Positions 9,265 through 18,451 of a stretch of 64,000 nt of DNA are shown here, in pieces; position 1 is the stretch's first letter; each line of letters opens with the position of its first letter. Source of the DNA: JARLFX01 sp036404255. GTDB taxonomy: Bacteria > Acidobacteriota > Terriglobia > Terriglobales > Acidobacteriaceae. The notes under the pieces were generated by a model. That model saw only the letters and a program-made list of their open reading frames with translations. It was not told where the DNA came from and searched no databases. The translations under genes and the position numbers were made by a program. The DNA is taken from positions 76,410 through 140,409 of the forward strand of contig DASWOP010000250.1 in the NCBI GenBank assembly GCA_036404255.1. Direction: 5' to 3'.

Positions 9265-9495
9265 TTATCGTTTTCTCTTTTGCCCCCCATCAAACTCTAT
9301 CGTCTCCGTTTGGAGTCCATAGATCGTTCGGAATCTATTGATGGACTTTAACATTTCTCTTGGAAATGCTGGGCGTCCCTCGAATGCACAAATAATAATA
9401 CGTTTGAGAAGTTTACTAACCGGTATCTCTTCCAGTTCTGCGGTTGCTTTGAGGACCTTCAACAACTGACGATCGAGAATCAACTCCTGCCGCAT
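9265..9495 (-). CDS. Small ribbon-helix-helix-like protein, paralogue B
   Basis: The protein has 76 residues from the ATG at 9495. The core ILDRQLLKVLKATAELEEIP plus VSKLLKRIIICAFEGRPAF is clearly related to paralogue A at 8886-9170 and is encoded on the opposite strand, facing it. The C-terminus ends in a basic GGQKRKR. Predicted layout is strand-helix-helix followed by a second helix-rich tail, which fits a small DNA-binding protein. No partner gene is adjacent. Specific function unknown. Confidence 0.6.
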   Translation of the reverse strand: MRQELILDRQLLKVLKATAELEEIPVSKLLKRIIICAFEGRPAFPREMLKSINRFRTIYGLQTETIEFDGGQKRKR

Positions 9496-10030
9496 GTCTG
9501 TTCATCTCCAAGTCATACCACGACCTTGATACTCCGCCAGCATTGAACTTGAACTATGATACCCACTCTCTATTGTCACTGCTGTAGGGGCACCACCGCC
9601 TATAAGATGACTTGCTCACGTTTGTCGAAGGTGGCCACCAATTGTGCACATATAGGAAGGACGAGAGAAAACCAAAGGAATTGCTAGACAATGAGAATGC
9701 CTCTTGAAAATATGGCGCAACTCTGCTTTATGCAGCACATAACACTCCCCATCCAACGGATAAATTCTACGCAAGAGAGGTAAAAGCGAACAGGGCCAAC
9801 ACGATGCTCTTTATGGATTTTTACAAGATTGTGAAGACGGATTGGGGCCCAATAAATGCCCTCTCGCCGACATACCTAATCTCGTGAAAAATTGCTTACA
9901 TTTTTCGAGAAATATGTTTTGACATTTCCGAGTGAGTTTCGTTCGGACATTTGGCTCTCGACCCTTTATAGTTGGGATAGCCTTCACGGTTGGTCCCTAT
10001 GTGTACTCTTTCCATCGCGGTTGCCTGCAC
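9496..10030. other. Intergenic stretch, no gene recognised
   Basis: About 535 nt separate the minus-strand RHH-like gene from the preferred start of the EamA transporter. The sequence is AT-richer than its flanks. I see no coding pattern, RNA gene or strong terminator. If the longer transporter start (9932) is the real one, the gap shrinks to about 436 nt. Confidence 0.4.
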
Positions 10031-11035
10031 GTGAGCCCTCATTCCCTTGGGCTGCTGCTCGCCTCTGCCTGCGCGGCAACGAACGTCGCCATGGATGTGC
10101 TGCAGAAGAGGGCGCTAAGCGGACGGCCGTACTATCCCACCATCCTTTCGGCGCGAGTGACAGTCTTTGTCTTACTCACGTTGATAGTGATCGCCCGCAT
10201 ACGGCTAGGATATGCAGCACCGTGGCAGGCGCCTTTCCGCCAGGAAATTCTACATACACCGCATTTTCTTGCCATGCTCGCACTTGATTGCCTCCTAATG
10301 GCATGCAGCATGCTGCTCTATTACCGAGCTATACGGACAGCGCCTCTCTCATTGACGATTCCTTTTCTGACCTTTACGCCAGCCTTTCTGCTGCTAACCA
10401 GTCACATTGTGCTGAGAGAACGGCCTACGCTGCCGCAGGTGGAAGGCGTGGCCATTGTTGTCTTTGGCTCGGTGCTAATGTATCGCTCGCAGTTTCGCAT
10501 CAGCTGGCTGGAGCCGTTTCGAGCACTAGCACAGGAGCCCGGCAGTCGCTACATGCTGTTAGCAGCGCTGATCATGTCACTGACAAATCCATTAGACAAG
10601 TGGCTTATCGTGCGCTCCAGTAGCTTTACCTTTGCGTGGCTTTACGCCACGGGGTCGTGCATACTCTTCAGCGCCCTACTGCTACAGCGGCCGAGCTTTC
10701 GTGGACTCGCATGGAAGACAATTATTGCGGCGGGCGTGGCGGATGCGACGACACTTGCGTTGCAATTTGCATCCCTTGTCTACCTTAGCGCGGTGGTGAC
10801 GATCTGCCTGAAACGCAGTGGCATTCTGCTGACGGTGCTAGCAGGATGGTTCATCTTTCGCGAGCATCAGATTGAAAACCGACTAATCGCCGCAATGATC
10901 ATGGTGAGCGGCGCGCTGATGCTCTATCTCAACTTCGACCTGTGGCGACAGACGTTGCTCTGCGCCCTGCTGATCATCATTGGGCTCTATGGGCCGCAAT
11001 GGACACGCTTCGTGCGACAAAGAGCTATATCCTAA
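10031..11035 (+). CDS. EamA/DMT-superfamily membrane transporter
   Basis: About 334 residues with roughly ten hydrophobic segments in two repeats, typical of the drug/metabolite transporter superfamily (TM1 at LGLLLASACAATNVAMD; later YYRAIRTAPLSLTIPFLTFTPAFLLL, split over a helix pair, and SGILLTVLAGWFIFREHQ). The pattern A.....P..LT.PF...TP and the late FREH motif recur in EamA proteins. I prefer the GTG at 10031 because it places TM1 at the N-terminus as in the family; an in-frame earlier start at 9932 would add 33 residues. The substrate cannot be read from sequence. The gene stands alone between the RHH region and the convergent Ig-lipoprotein gene. Confidence 0.75.
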   Translation: MSPHSLGLLLASACAATNVAMDVLQKRALSGRPYYPTILSARVTVFVLLTLIVIARIRLGYAAPWQAPFRQEILHTPHFLAMLALDCLLMACSMLLYYRAIRTAPLSLTIPFLTFTPAFLLLTSHIVLRERPTLPQVEGVAIVVFGSVLMYRSQFRISWLEPFRALAQEPGSRYMLLAALIMSLTNPLDKWLIVRSSSFTFAWLYATGSCILFSALLLQRPSFRGLAWKTIIAAGVADATTLALQFASLVYLSAVVTICLKRSGILLTVLAGWFIFREHQIENRLIAAMIMVSGALMLYLNFDLWRQTLLCALLIIIGLYGPQWTRFVRQRAIS

Positions 11036-11172
11036 CGGCCATGAGAAAGCCCAATCACACCACAACATATTCCACACTTTAAGATACTGCCAGTTTTATC
11101 GAGCTGCATTCTGTAATGCCCGTCCGGATCGTGGATTGAGTTGGCGGCCAAGTCTTTGTGACACCACTGTAC

Positions 11173-14100
11173 CTACTGCTGTAGCAGTAGCACAGTGGGT
11201 GTAGCTCCTGTGGCGGGAATGGACACAGACCGCGTGCTGGTGATGGCGTAAGTAATGGCCATAGGTGTAGTTCCCGTCGGCGTAGCCGTCTCGATCTGCC
11301 GTCCCGTTAAATCTTCTGCTGTATTAGTAGATGATTTCTGGTATGCCGTCAAAGTGCCACCTGCCGTGCTGCCGTCCAGAGTCTTCCCCGCAGTCCCATT
11401 GATGAATCCGACATCTCCCCCTCCGCTATCCGGCGAGTAGACATAAGCACCGGATAACGTATCGGTACGCACAGGGATATCCAGCGTACCCGCAGCAAAT
11501 GTACCCATGGGCAAAGCCGGTAATGAAGCCGACAGTTTGACTTGCTGCTCATAATGCACCAAAGCGGGATAGGTACTCGCAGTCGCCATATCGAGGCCAA
11601 GACCCGCGCCGACGTTGTACAAATAAATCACCTGATTTGAAGCGCCGTTGGTTGAGAGAACAACACGGCCGGAAGAGCTTGTCGTGTAGGTCACCGCCGT
11701 TGCTGACGTGCTGGTCGTCAGAGTGCCGGCCTGATTGGTGTCCTCAAAGAACGCAGCGGTACCACTCCCCGTGTTCGCCAACTGATAGAGCGTGGCATTC
11801 AGCGAAGTGGGATAGAGCGTAGAACCATCTCCTCCGCTAGCCTGTGATTCATATCCGATGGAACGGCCGCTAAACTCCGTGGCAGCAGCATACGTACTCT
11901 GCTGTTGTAACAGCGCGTCTCCGTAAAGCAACGCACTGGTTGCATGGGAGATGTTGGACATCAACAGAAACTCGTTCGCATTTACGATCACATAGGTGAA
12001 GTCGGAGGGGGCTGCGGCAATTGTCGAGCCCGTAGCCGAAAGAGTGAGTGTGCCGCGACCGGTGCTGCTGGAAGGGGGAGAAAACGAACCCGACAAGGTA
12101 GTGCCTGAAATATTCTGACCGTACTGCGCAGCATCCTCCTGTCCGGCAGAGAGAGCGCTAACTCCATCACCATGGATAAGACCCACCATCGCGACCGGGC
12201 CAAAGGCCGAAGCCGTACATCCAGTACATGACTCGCCTTCCATTCCAAAGGCAAATGTACCGGTAAGCGCAGAGGCTGCAAGAGCGGGTGCAGTCTGCAA
12301 CTTTGCCATGCCAACAGACTGCGCGCCCGTCCCACTACTGTTATCCCATTCATTCAGCATAATGGACTGCATCACACCATTCGCAACATTCCCGGCTGCG
12401 ATGGCATAGGCGCTGGTCGTGCTGTTGGCTGAGAGAGAGAGTGTGCCTCGGCCATCTGTACCGAAGGTGTAGGTACCTGTTACTGGAAGTGACTGCTGTA
12501 CACCTGTGGTGGAGTTCAGATCCTCAATACCGGTGACATTGCCGGCACCATCCATATGGAGACTTCCAATGGCTGCGAAGCCGTATGCCGTGGCCGCGGT
12601 GTGCCCAGCAGCGAAGCCATGCAGGAGGAAGGCGTAGTTGCCAGTGAGCGCAGCGTTCGCGCCGGCATTTCCGATGGTCACCGTGTAGGATTGCGTCGCG
12701 GTGGCCGGCGTAGCTTCGCCATCGGCCACCTTTACTCCGAAAGTAAAGGCACCTGGCGCCTTGGGAGTACCTGACAGCGTGCCATTGGAAGAAAGAGTAA
12801 AGCCGGTAGGCAGTGTACCCGTCGCCAGAGACCACGTATAAGGCACGGCGCCGCCAGTAGCTGCAAGAGTCCTAGAGTAAGACACGCCGATATTACCGTC
12901 AGGCAGGCTGGCCGTGGAAATGACGAGAGGAGCTAAGGCATTGACGATGAGGGAGAGTGATTGAGTAACAGTCGAGGGTGTTGTATCGACCCCCTGTACT
13001 ACGAAGTTCGACGTGCCGGTCTGCAGTGGAGTACCACTGACCACTCCTATAGATGAGAGCTGGAGGCCTTGTGGCAACGATCCGCTGGCTAAGCTCCACG
13101 TAACCGGCGCGTTGCCTCCGCTAGAGGCAAGTGCAACGTTATAGAAGTTGTTTACAGTGGCTGCTGGTAGCGATGCCGTAACAATGCTGAGCGGTGCGAC
13201 AATTGTAAGAGAGAGTGACTGCGTCGCCACCTGCTGTGGCACGCTGGCATCTGTTACCTGCACGGTGAAGCTTGCGGTGGTTGCCGTGGTTGGAGTACCG
13301 GCAAACACACCAGCGGAAGTGAGCGTAAGCCCTGCTGGCAGGGTACCGCTGGACTGCCATTTAAGCGTACCGCTGCCGCCGATGGCTGAGAGCGTCTGCG
13401 AGTAGGCCGTATTCTGTGCGCCATTCGGCAGGCTGGTAGTGATAATGCTGAGTTTGTTGTAGACATTAATAGTGAAAGCCTTCTGCGCAGTCTGCGGTAC
13501 GGCTTCGGTATCCGTCACCTGCACAGTAAAGGTATAGGCGCCGGCGGTTGTAGCGGATCCTGAAAGGACACCACCCGCCGAGAGCGTAATGCCCGGAGGG
13601 AGGGTGCCGGAGATGGAGTTCCAGGTGTAAGGTGCGATACCTCCGGTCTGCGCGAGCGTAGCGCTATAGGCAGCGCCCACTACGTTGTTTGGCACGCTGG
13701 CGGTAGAGACTGCGAGCGTGACAGCGTTGACCGCAATGGTAAGTAACTGTGTGACTGTCATCGGCGTAGTGGCGGAATCCTTTGCACTGATGACGAAACT
13801 ATAGCTGCCGTACTGGCTGGGCGATCCAGAGATAAGCCCCTTGCTGGTGATGGTGATGCCAGGTGGCGGAGTGCCCGAGACCAGCCCCCAGGTTACGGTA
13901 CCTGAACCACCGGTAGAAGCCATCTGGTAAGAGTAGGCCGCGTTGATCGTGGCGGCGGGTGCGCTGGTGGTCGTGATTGAGAGCCCAGGAAAAAGATTAA
14001 TCAGCGTTGTGGCGCTGGCCAGGTTGTTAGCGTTCGGAATCGCCTCCACTGCTGTTGTCATCGCAGTGTTGATGCTTCCGGGAGCCGTATAGGTGACGCT

Positions 14101-14328
14101 CGTGGTCGTCTGATTCGAGAGCACACCCGGTCCCTGCACCTGCCAATGCACGCCAGCGTTCGAACTATCGCCGGCAACGGTTGCGACGAAGGCAACACTT
14201 TGTCCGGCGTCAAGTGTTGGCACAGTGGAAGGAGATAATGTGACCGTGCCCCCTTGTGTCCCACTCCCGCCACAGCCTACGACTGCTACCACCAGCACTG
14301 CCAGCATTACGGAGACAAAACTACGCAT
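11173..14328 (-). CDS. Surface lipoprotein with five He_PIG Ig-like repeats
   Basis: About 1051 residues from the ATG at 14328, which has AGGAGAG 5 nt upstream. The lipobox is VVAVVGCGG near residue 20, so the protein is likely lipid-anchored. Five tandem putative Ig domains, each about 85-90 residues, follow at roughly residues 110-560, each with the signature (S/T)(L/P)P.G.....G..SG(T/S)P. The C-terminal 490 residues form a beta-rich region with repeated GTFAFG, GRGTLTLSA and YGDALLQQ-like motifs that I cannot name. The gene begins 14 nt downstream of the TonB receptor stop, so the two are probably co-transcribed and the lipoprotein may act with that receptor at the outer membrane. Confidence 0.8.
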   Translation of the reverse strand: MRSFVSVMLAVLVVAVVGCGGSGTQGGTVTLSPSTVPTLDAGQSVAFVATVAGDSSNAGVHWQVQGPGVLSNQTTTSVTYTAPGSINTAMTTAVEAIPNANNLASATTLINLFPGLSITTTSAPAATINAAYSYQMASTGGSGTVTWGLVSGTPPPGITITSKGLISGSPSQYGSYSFVISAKDSATTPMTVTQLLTIAVNAVTLAVSTASVPNNVVGAAYSATLAQTGGIAPYTWNSISGTLPPGITLSAGGVLSGSATTAGAYTFTVQVTDTEAVPQTAQKAFTINVYNKLSIITTSLPNGAQNTAYSQTLSAIGGSGTLKWQSSGTLPAGLTLTSAGVFAGTPTTATTASFTVQVTDASVPQQVATQSLSLTIVAPLSIVTASLPAATVNNFYNVALASSGGNAPVTWSLASGSLPQGLQLSSIGVVSGTPLQTGTSNFVVQGVDTTPSTVTQSLSLIVNALAPLVISTASLPDGNIGVSYSRTLAATGGAVPYTWSLATGTLPTGFTLSSNGTLSGTPKAPGAFTFGVKVADGEATPATATQSYTVTIGNAGANAALTGNYAFLLHGFAAGHTAATAYGFAAIGSLHMDGAGNVTGIEDLNSTTGVQQSLPVTGTYTFGTDGRGTLSLSANSTTSAYAIAAGNVANGVMQSIMLNEWDNSSGTGAQSVGMAKLQTAPALAASALTGTFAFGMEGESCTGCTASAFGPVAMVGLIHGDGVSALSAGQEDAAQYGQNISGTTLSGSFSPPSSSTGRGTLTLSATGSTIAAAPSDFTYVIVNANEFLLMSNISHATSALLYGDALLQQQSTYAAATEFSGRSIGYESQASGGDGSTLYPTSLNATLYQLANTGSGTAAFFEDTNQAGTLTTSTSATAVTYTTSSSGRVVLSTNGASNQVIYLYNVGAGLGLDMATASTYPALVHYEQQVKLSASLPALPMGTFAAGTLDIPVRTDTLSGAYVYSPDSGGGDVGFINGTAGKTLDGSTAGGTLTAYQKSSTNTAEDLTGRQIETATPTGTTPMAITYAITSTRSVSIPATGATPTVLLLQQ

Positions 14329-14341
14329 TATTACTCTCCTA

Positions 14342-17300
14342 TTAGAAGTCAAATTCCGCTCCTACTCGAATAATGCGCGATAGCTGCGCCGTGTTGGTGC
14401 CAACATTACCGAAGCTACCGCTGGCATTGAACTTAATGGACGGCGCAGCATATCCTGCGCAGGCCGCATTGGGTGTCGCCTGTGTACAAGCTGTACTGGT
14501 TGTCTGTAAAACCGTGGTATTACCCGGGAAGTAGACGGGATGATTGAAGACGTTGCTGAAAGTACCAAAAACTCCGAAACGGTAGCGAGGTGTGAGCGTA
14601 AACCACTTACGCACTTGCATGTCAAAGAGCGTTTCGCGTGCTGATCGAGCGCCACTGAGAGTGCGCGGAGCATTGCCAAGCGCCGGATTGCCCAATGAGC
14701 CCGGCACGGAAAAGGCTGCAGCATTTAGATACGGTGTCGCTGCCTGTCCATTGAGTCCGAAAGGGTTCTTCTTCCAGCCTGGATTGATGAGGGGAACACC
14801 GGGGACAATGTCCGGCCGCAGCTGGTATCCAGTGGGGAGTGCGCTGGCGCTGCAATAGTTCACCCCTGTAGCACAACCATTTACCCCTGGAGGAGTAAAA
14901 GACATGAAGTAGCCTGTGCTGCCCAGCGTGACGAAGAGCGGAAAGCCAGACTGCTCCGTAGCAATACCCGACGTCGACCAGTCCCCAATGACAGTATCCA
15001 GCCAGCGGTAGTTGGTATGGATGAGCTTTCCTCTGCCAATTGGTAACTGATAGGTATAGCCGACCTTCAGCCGGCTGGGCTGATCGAAAGTAGAGACTGA
15101 GCGCTCACCCGAAGTATCCAATGGATTCTGCATGGGCGCGGAACCAAAAGTGCCTGAGTTACCGGGATTGGTATCTGGGACATTGTCGATGCTCTTTGAC
15201 CAGCTATAGAACGCAAGTAAGGAGAGACCATGCCCCATGCGATGATTCATGCTGGCATAGAAAGCATTGTAAGATGAGTTGCCAATACGCGGGAATATCT
15301 CCGCCAGTGTAGCGTTGAAGAAGTTTTGATACGGATTCAGTTTCTGAAGGTTCGACTCCTTCACTACCACCCCGTTCTGCGTAATGCCGTAGGAGTTTGG
15401 CCCGCTACCGCCAAGCAATTGCTGCGTCTGCACAGCATTCACTAAAGTCGGCACATCCGGCACATTCAATGAACCCGTCATGGCGCCTATGAGATGCGTC
15501 CCCTTGAGGCCCTGATAGCTGAACTGCAGCAGTGTCTTTGCCCCCGGTTGATACTGGATGGTAAACGAGTAGGCTTGCGTGCTAGGCACAGCGCTGTTCT
15601 GCTCCACATAAACGGGATCAAGACCAGTGGAGTAAGCGATTGGTCCTCGGCTGCCATTCAGTGCAGTAAAGGCGGATGTAAGAGGCCCCACTGGGTTAGT
15701 CATGTAGTTGGTGACAATGTTGGGGCTGGTGCCCCCGCTAAGTGATGTAATGGCCTGCGATGAGACATTCAGATTGGGATTCGGTAGATTGCCGTAGCCC
15801 GTGAGCGGCAGCCGCATCATGCCATAAAAAGCACGGATAGTCATGTGCTGAGTAGCGGCATAGGAGATGCCAATGCGGGGCTCCAGACCATACCAATTGG
15901 TGGGCCATATACCCCGGCCTGTACCGCATTCACCCGAGAAACAAAAAGCGCTGGTGGTCGGTATACCATTCACGGATCCCGGGGTATTCAATTGCAGAAA
16001 GGCCTGATTATTGAACTTCTCTCGACGAGGCGTCTCCACTTCATACCTTATGCCCAGGTTGAGTGTCAGCTTTGCAGCAATGCGCCAATCATCCTGTAGA
16101 TATCCGGCATAGTAGTGCCAGCGGTAGTATGCCGGTATCGCGACTGGTGTGGCGGTATAGGAAGAGATGGTTCCCAGAATAAATGTGGCCAGCGCCGAGC
16201 CGCCGGAACTTCCATTATTCGTCTGGCTCGCACTAAAACCATATTTGCCGCCATAGGAAGAGGAGTTATCATACTCATTCGACTGGATCCATCGAGACTC
16301 CCCACCAAACTGGAAGAGGTGCTTACCATGACTCCAGGTCAGGTCGTCACCAACAATAAAGTTCTGATCGATGTCAGCGTAGGCCGTTACATTAGCCACT
16401 TGCAACGAGCCGTAAAGTGTTCCCAGCGACGAGAAGCCCTTGCCTAGAGCAGACGGCGTCAGGCCAAAGGCCGAAGCGAAGTCTTTCGTCAGCGACGAGG
16501 CTGGAGGCAGGCGCTGCTGGTTCACGCGTAGAAACGAATAGTGAAAATTGCTCACCAACGTATTGTGGAAGATGTGCGTGTATCCCAGTGCAAGATCGTG
16601 GCTAGTCGTCGTATCCGTAGCCGCCCCGCTCAACGGATTGTCAATGGCTAAAGCAAAAGAGCGAGGTGCGTTCAACGGAACCACGGTGTAGCGCACATAG
16701 ATCTGGTCGATGTTGCTGAACTGATGATCCAGACGAATGGAATATCGATTATCAATATTCTGCACATTGCGCTGGTAGGTAGCGTTGTACAGATCCTGCG
16801 AGTAGGAACCGTCCGGATAGTCATAGCGGACATATGGCCCGGGATTTGCAGGTGACGGCAAATTTGCCATGACGAACTTTGCTAACGGATTCTGCGCAAG
16901 CATGAGTGAGAGATCGTCCGGCCCGCTCGGGCCCATGATCTCCTGATAGAGTGAAGACGAATTGAACGGCAGGCTATTCGGGAATCCCTGCGCATTCACT
17001 GTTGTTTGATAATCGATTGGGCCGAGCCGGGGCGCAGCCAGTGCGGCTGCATAGCCGGAGCTTTTAAGTATCGTCTGGTTCAGTAGAACATAGGTATTAT
17101 GCAGCCGGCCTGCCACATCGTCGGAAGTCGGAAGCTGTCCGCGATACGAAAATGTATTTTCTACCCGAGCAGGCTCTACCGCAGCGTAGAAAAAGGTACG
17201 GTTCCGGCCATGATAGAGCTTTGGAATATAGACTGGGCCGCCAACGTAGAAACCATAGAAATTTTCATGTTGCGCATTGCGTGCAGTAGTTCCGAGAGGA

Positions 17301-18157
17301 ACAGCATTGAAGAATGGATCTGTATGCCGCCAAGTGACTGCGCCATGGTAATTATTTGTACCGGCGCGGCTAACCTGGACAATGATACCTGCACTGGTAC
17401 GGCCATACCGCGCCGAGAGTCCTGAAGTGATTACCGTTGTTTCGGCAATGTTTTTACCAGAAAGACTGATGCCTGCACGTGCATAACTGCCCTGGGTAAC
17501 ATCTGAACCATCAATCACGATGGAACCTGTGCCCGGGGGGCCGCCACCCATGCTGATGCTTGCACCTGGCACTACAGGACCGGTTGTAATCGGCGGATTC
17601 TCGCTGAAGACGCCACCCGGTACCGATGGATCTCCGTTAACGCCAGGCACCAAAAGCGCCGCTTCTAGTGAACTGCGTTCCGGATACGGGAGGTCTTCTA
17701 CCAGGGCACGGTCCACCGTCGTTGTTACTTCAGAGGTACCTGATGAAAGCAGGGCGTTCATCGCCTCTACAGTCACTTCCTGAGACGTACTGCCTACGTG
17801 CAAAGTAACATCGATCGCGGGTTGCTGTGCAGCCCCGATAGTCACGTTATTCGTCACCGACTGCTCGAATCCGGAGTTGGTTACATTTACAGTATAGGTG
17901 GCCGGATTAAGTGAACGGACCATATACAGGCCGTCCTGATTGGTCAGGGTAGTGATGGACACGTGGGTATCATTATTCGTAACGGTCACTTTGGCATTCT
18001 GTACAACCGCACCGCGTGTGTCCGTAACTCGTCCAGTAATGGAACCTTGCCCGGTCTGTGCATGCGCCAGTGTCGACGCGAAGAGGATGAGTGTGGCCGT
18101 AAGCAGAAACAATACGTTGAGGCACCCACTCGTCTCTCTCCTAATTGCCTGAATCAT
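14342..18157 (-). CDS. Oar-like TonB-dependent outer-membrane receptor
   Basis: About 1271 residues from the ATG at 18157, preceded by TTGGAGCAAGA. A signal peptide ends near AHAQTGQGS. It is followed by a carboxypeptidase-regulatory-like domain (GRVTDTRGAVVQNAKVTV, about residues 40-115), a plug region (about 130-260, with GTGSIVIDG and SARYGRTSAGIIVQVS), and a long beta-barrel ending VGAEFDF with a terminal Phe, as expected for an outer-membrane barrel. This is the expanded Acidobacteriota form rather than a classic siderophore receptor of about 700 residues. It likely imports large oligosaccharides in this gene setting; the ligand is inference. A possible regulatory motif lies 130-140 nt upstream (18287-18298). 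Confidence 0.9.
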   Translation of the reverse strand: MIQAIRRETSGCLNVLFLLTATLILFASTLAHAQTGQGSITGRVTDTRGAVVQNAKVTVTNNDTHVSITTLTNQDGLYMVRSLNPATYTVNVTNSGFEQSVTNNVTIGAAQQPAIDVTLHVGSTSQEVTVEAMNALLSSGTSEVTTTVDRALVEDLPYPERSSLEAALLVPGVNGDPSVPGGVFSENPPITTGPVVPGASISMGGGPPGTGSIVIDGSDVTQGSYARAGISLSGKNIAETTVITSGLSARYGRTSAGIIVQVSRAGTNNYHGAVTWRHTDPFFNAVPLGTTARNAQHENFYGFYVGGPVYIPKLYHGRNRTFFYAAVEPARVENTFSYRGQLPTSDDVAGRLHNTYVLLNQTILKSSGYAAALAAPRLGPIDYQTTVNAQGFPNSLPFNSSSLYQEIMGPSGPDDLSLMLAQNPLAKFVMANLPSPANPGPYVRYDYPDGSYSQDLYNATYQRNVQNIDNRYSIRLDHQFSNIDQIYVRYTVVPLNAPRSFALAIDNPLSGAATDTTTSHDLALGYTHIFHNTLVSNFHYSFLRVNQQRLPPASSLTKDFASAFGLTPSALGKGFSSLGTLYGSLQVANVTAYADIDQNFIVGDDLTWSHGKHLFQFGGESRWIQSNEYDNSSSYGGKYGFSASQTNNGSSGGSALATFILGTISSYTATPVAIPAYYRWHYYAGYLQDDWRIAAKLTLNLGIRYEVETPRREKFNNQAFLQLNTPGSVNGIPTTSAFCFSGECGTGRGIWPTNWYGLEPRIGISYAATQHMTIRAFYGMMRLPLTGYGNLPNPNLNVSSQAITSLSGGTSPNIVTNYMTNPVGPLTSAFTALNGSRGPIAYSTGLDPVYVEQNSAVPSTQAYSFTIQYQPGAKTLLQFSYQGLKGTHLIGAMTGSLNVPDVPTLVNAVQTQQLLGGSGPNSYGITQNGVVVKESNLQKLNPYQNFFNATLAEIFPRIGNSSYNAFYASMNHRMGHGLSLLAFYSWSKSIDNVPDTNPGNSGTFGSAPMQNPLDTSGERSVSTFDQPSRLKVGYTYQLPIGRGKLIHTNYRWLDTVIGDWSTSGIATEQSGFPLFVTLGSTGYFMSFTPPGVNGCATGVNYCSASALPTGYQLRPDIVPGVPLINPGWKKNPFGLNGQAATPYLNAAAFSVPGSLGNPALGNAPRTLSGARSARETLFDMQVRKWFTLTPRYRFGVFGTFSNVFNHPVYFPGNTTVLQTTSTACTQATPNAACAGYAAPSIKFNASGSFGNVGTNTAQLSRIIRVGAEFDF

Positions 18158-18451
18158 TCTTGCTCCAATCTCTATATGCCGGTGAACAACTTCCCCAACT
18201 GTGCACAGCGGCGAAGCCTTGTTCTTAACGGCGTCCACGATAACGGGCGCTGCAAACAAGATGCAATGGGGACGCCTACACTTTTTATGGACTTTTCAGG
18301 CGATCGCACCTGTCCCGATGCCTCCAAATGCGATTACGCAAACACTCCAACTTGCTTGATGATGCGCAGAAATGTCCACGAAGTGCATCGGATTACATCT
18401 AGGCAAATATATTGCACTATCCGTAGGATACGGACGACACTTAGGAGTCCC
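18158..18451. other. Divergent promoter region between TonB receptor and secreted lyase-like gene
   Basis: A 294-nt non-coding gap lies between two divergent genes. It contains ATGGACTTTTCA at 18287-18298, a 12-nt string repeated exactly in another divergent gap at 36130-36141. The plus-strand gene has AGGAG at 18443-18447. No RNA gene is seen. Confidence 0.5.
18287..18298. promoter_or_regulatory. Shared 12-nt promoter motif ATGGACTTTTCA, copy 1
   Basis: The same 12 nt occurs at 36130-36141, at a similar distance (about 120-140 nt) upstream of a minus-strand carbohydrate gene. A related TGGATTTTTC is at 41241-41250 upstream of GH105. A regulator site is possible, but the motif is short. Confidence 0.3.
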
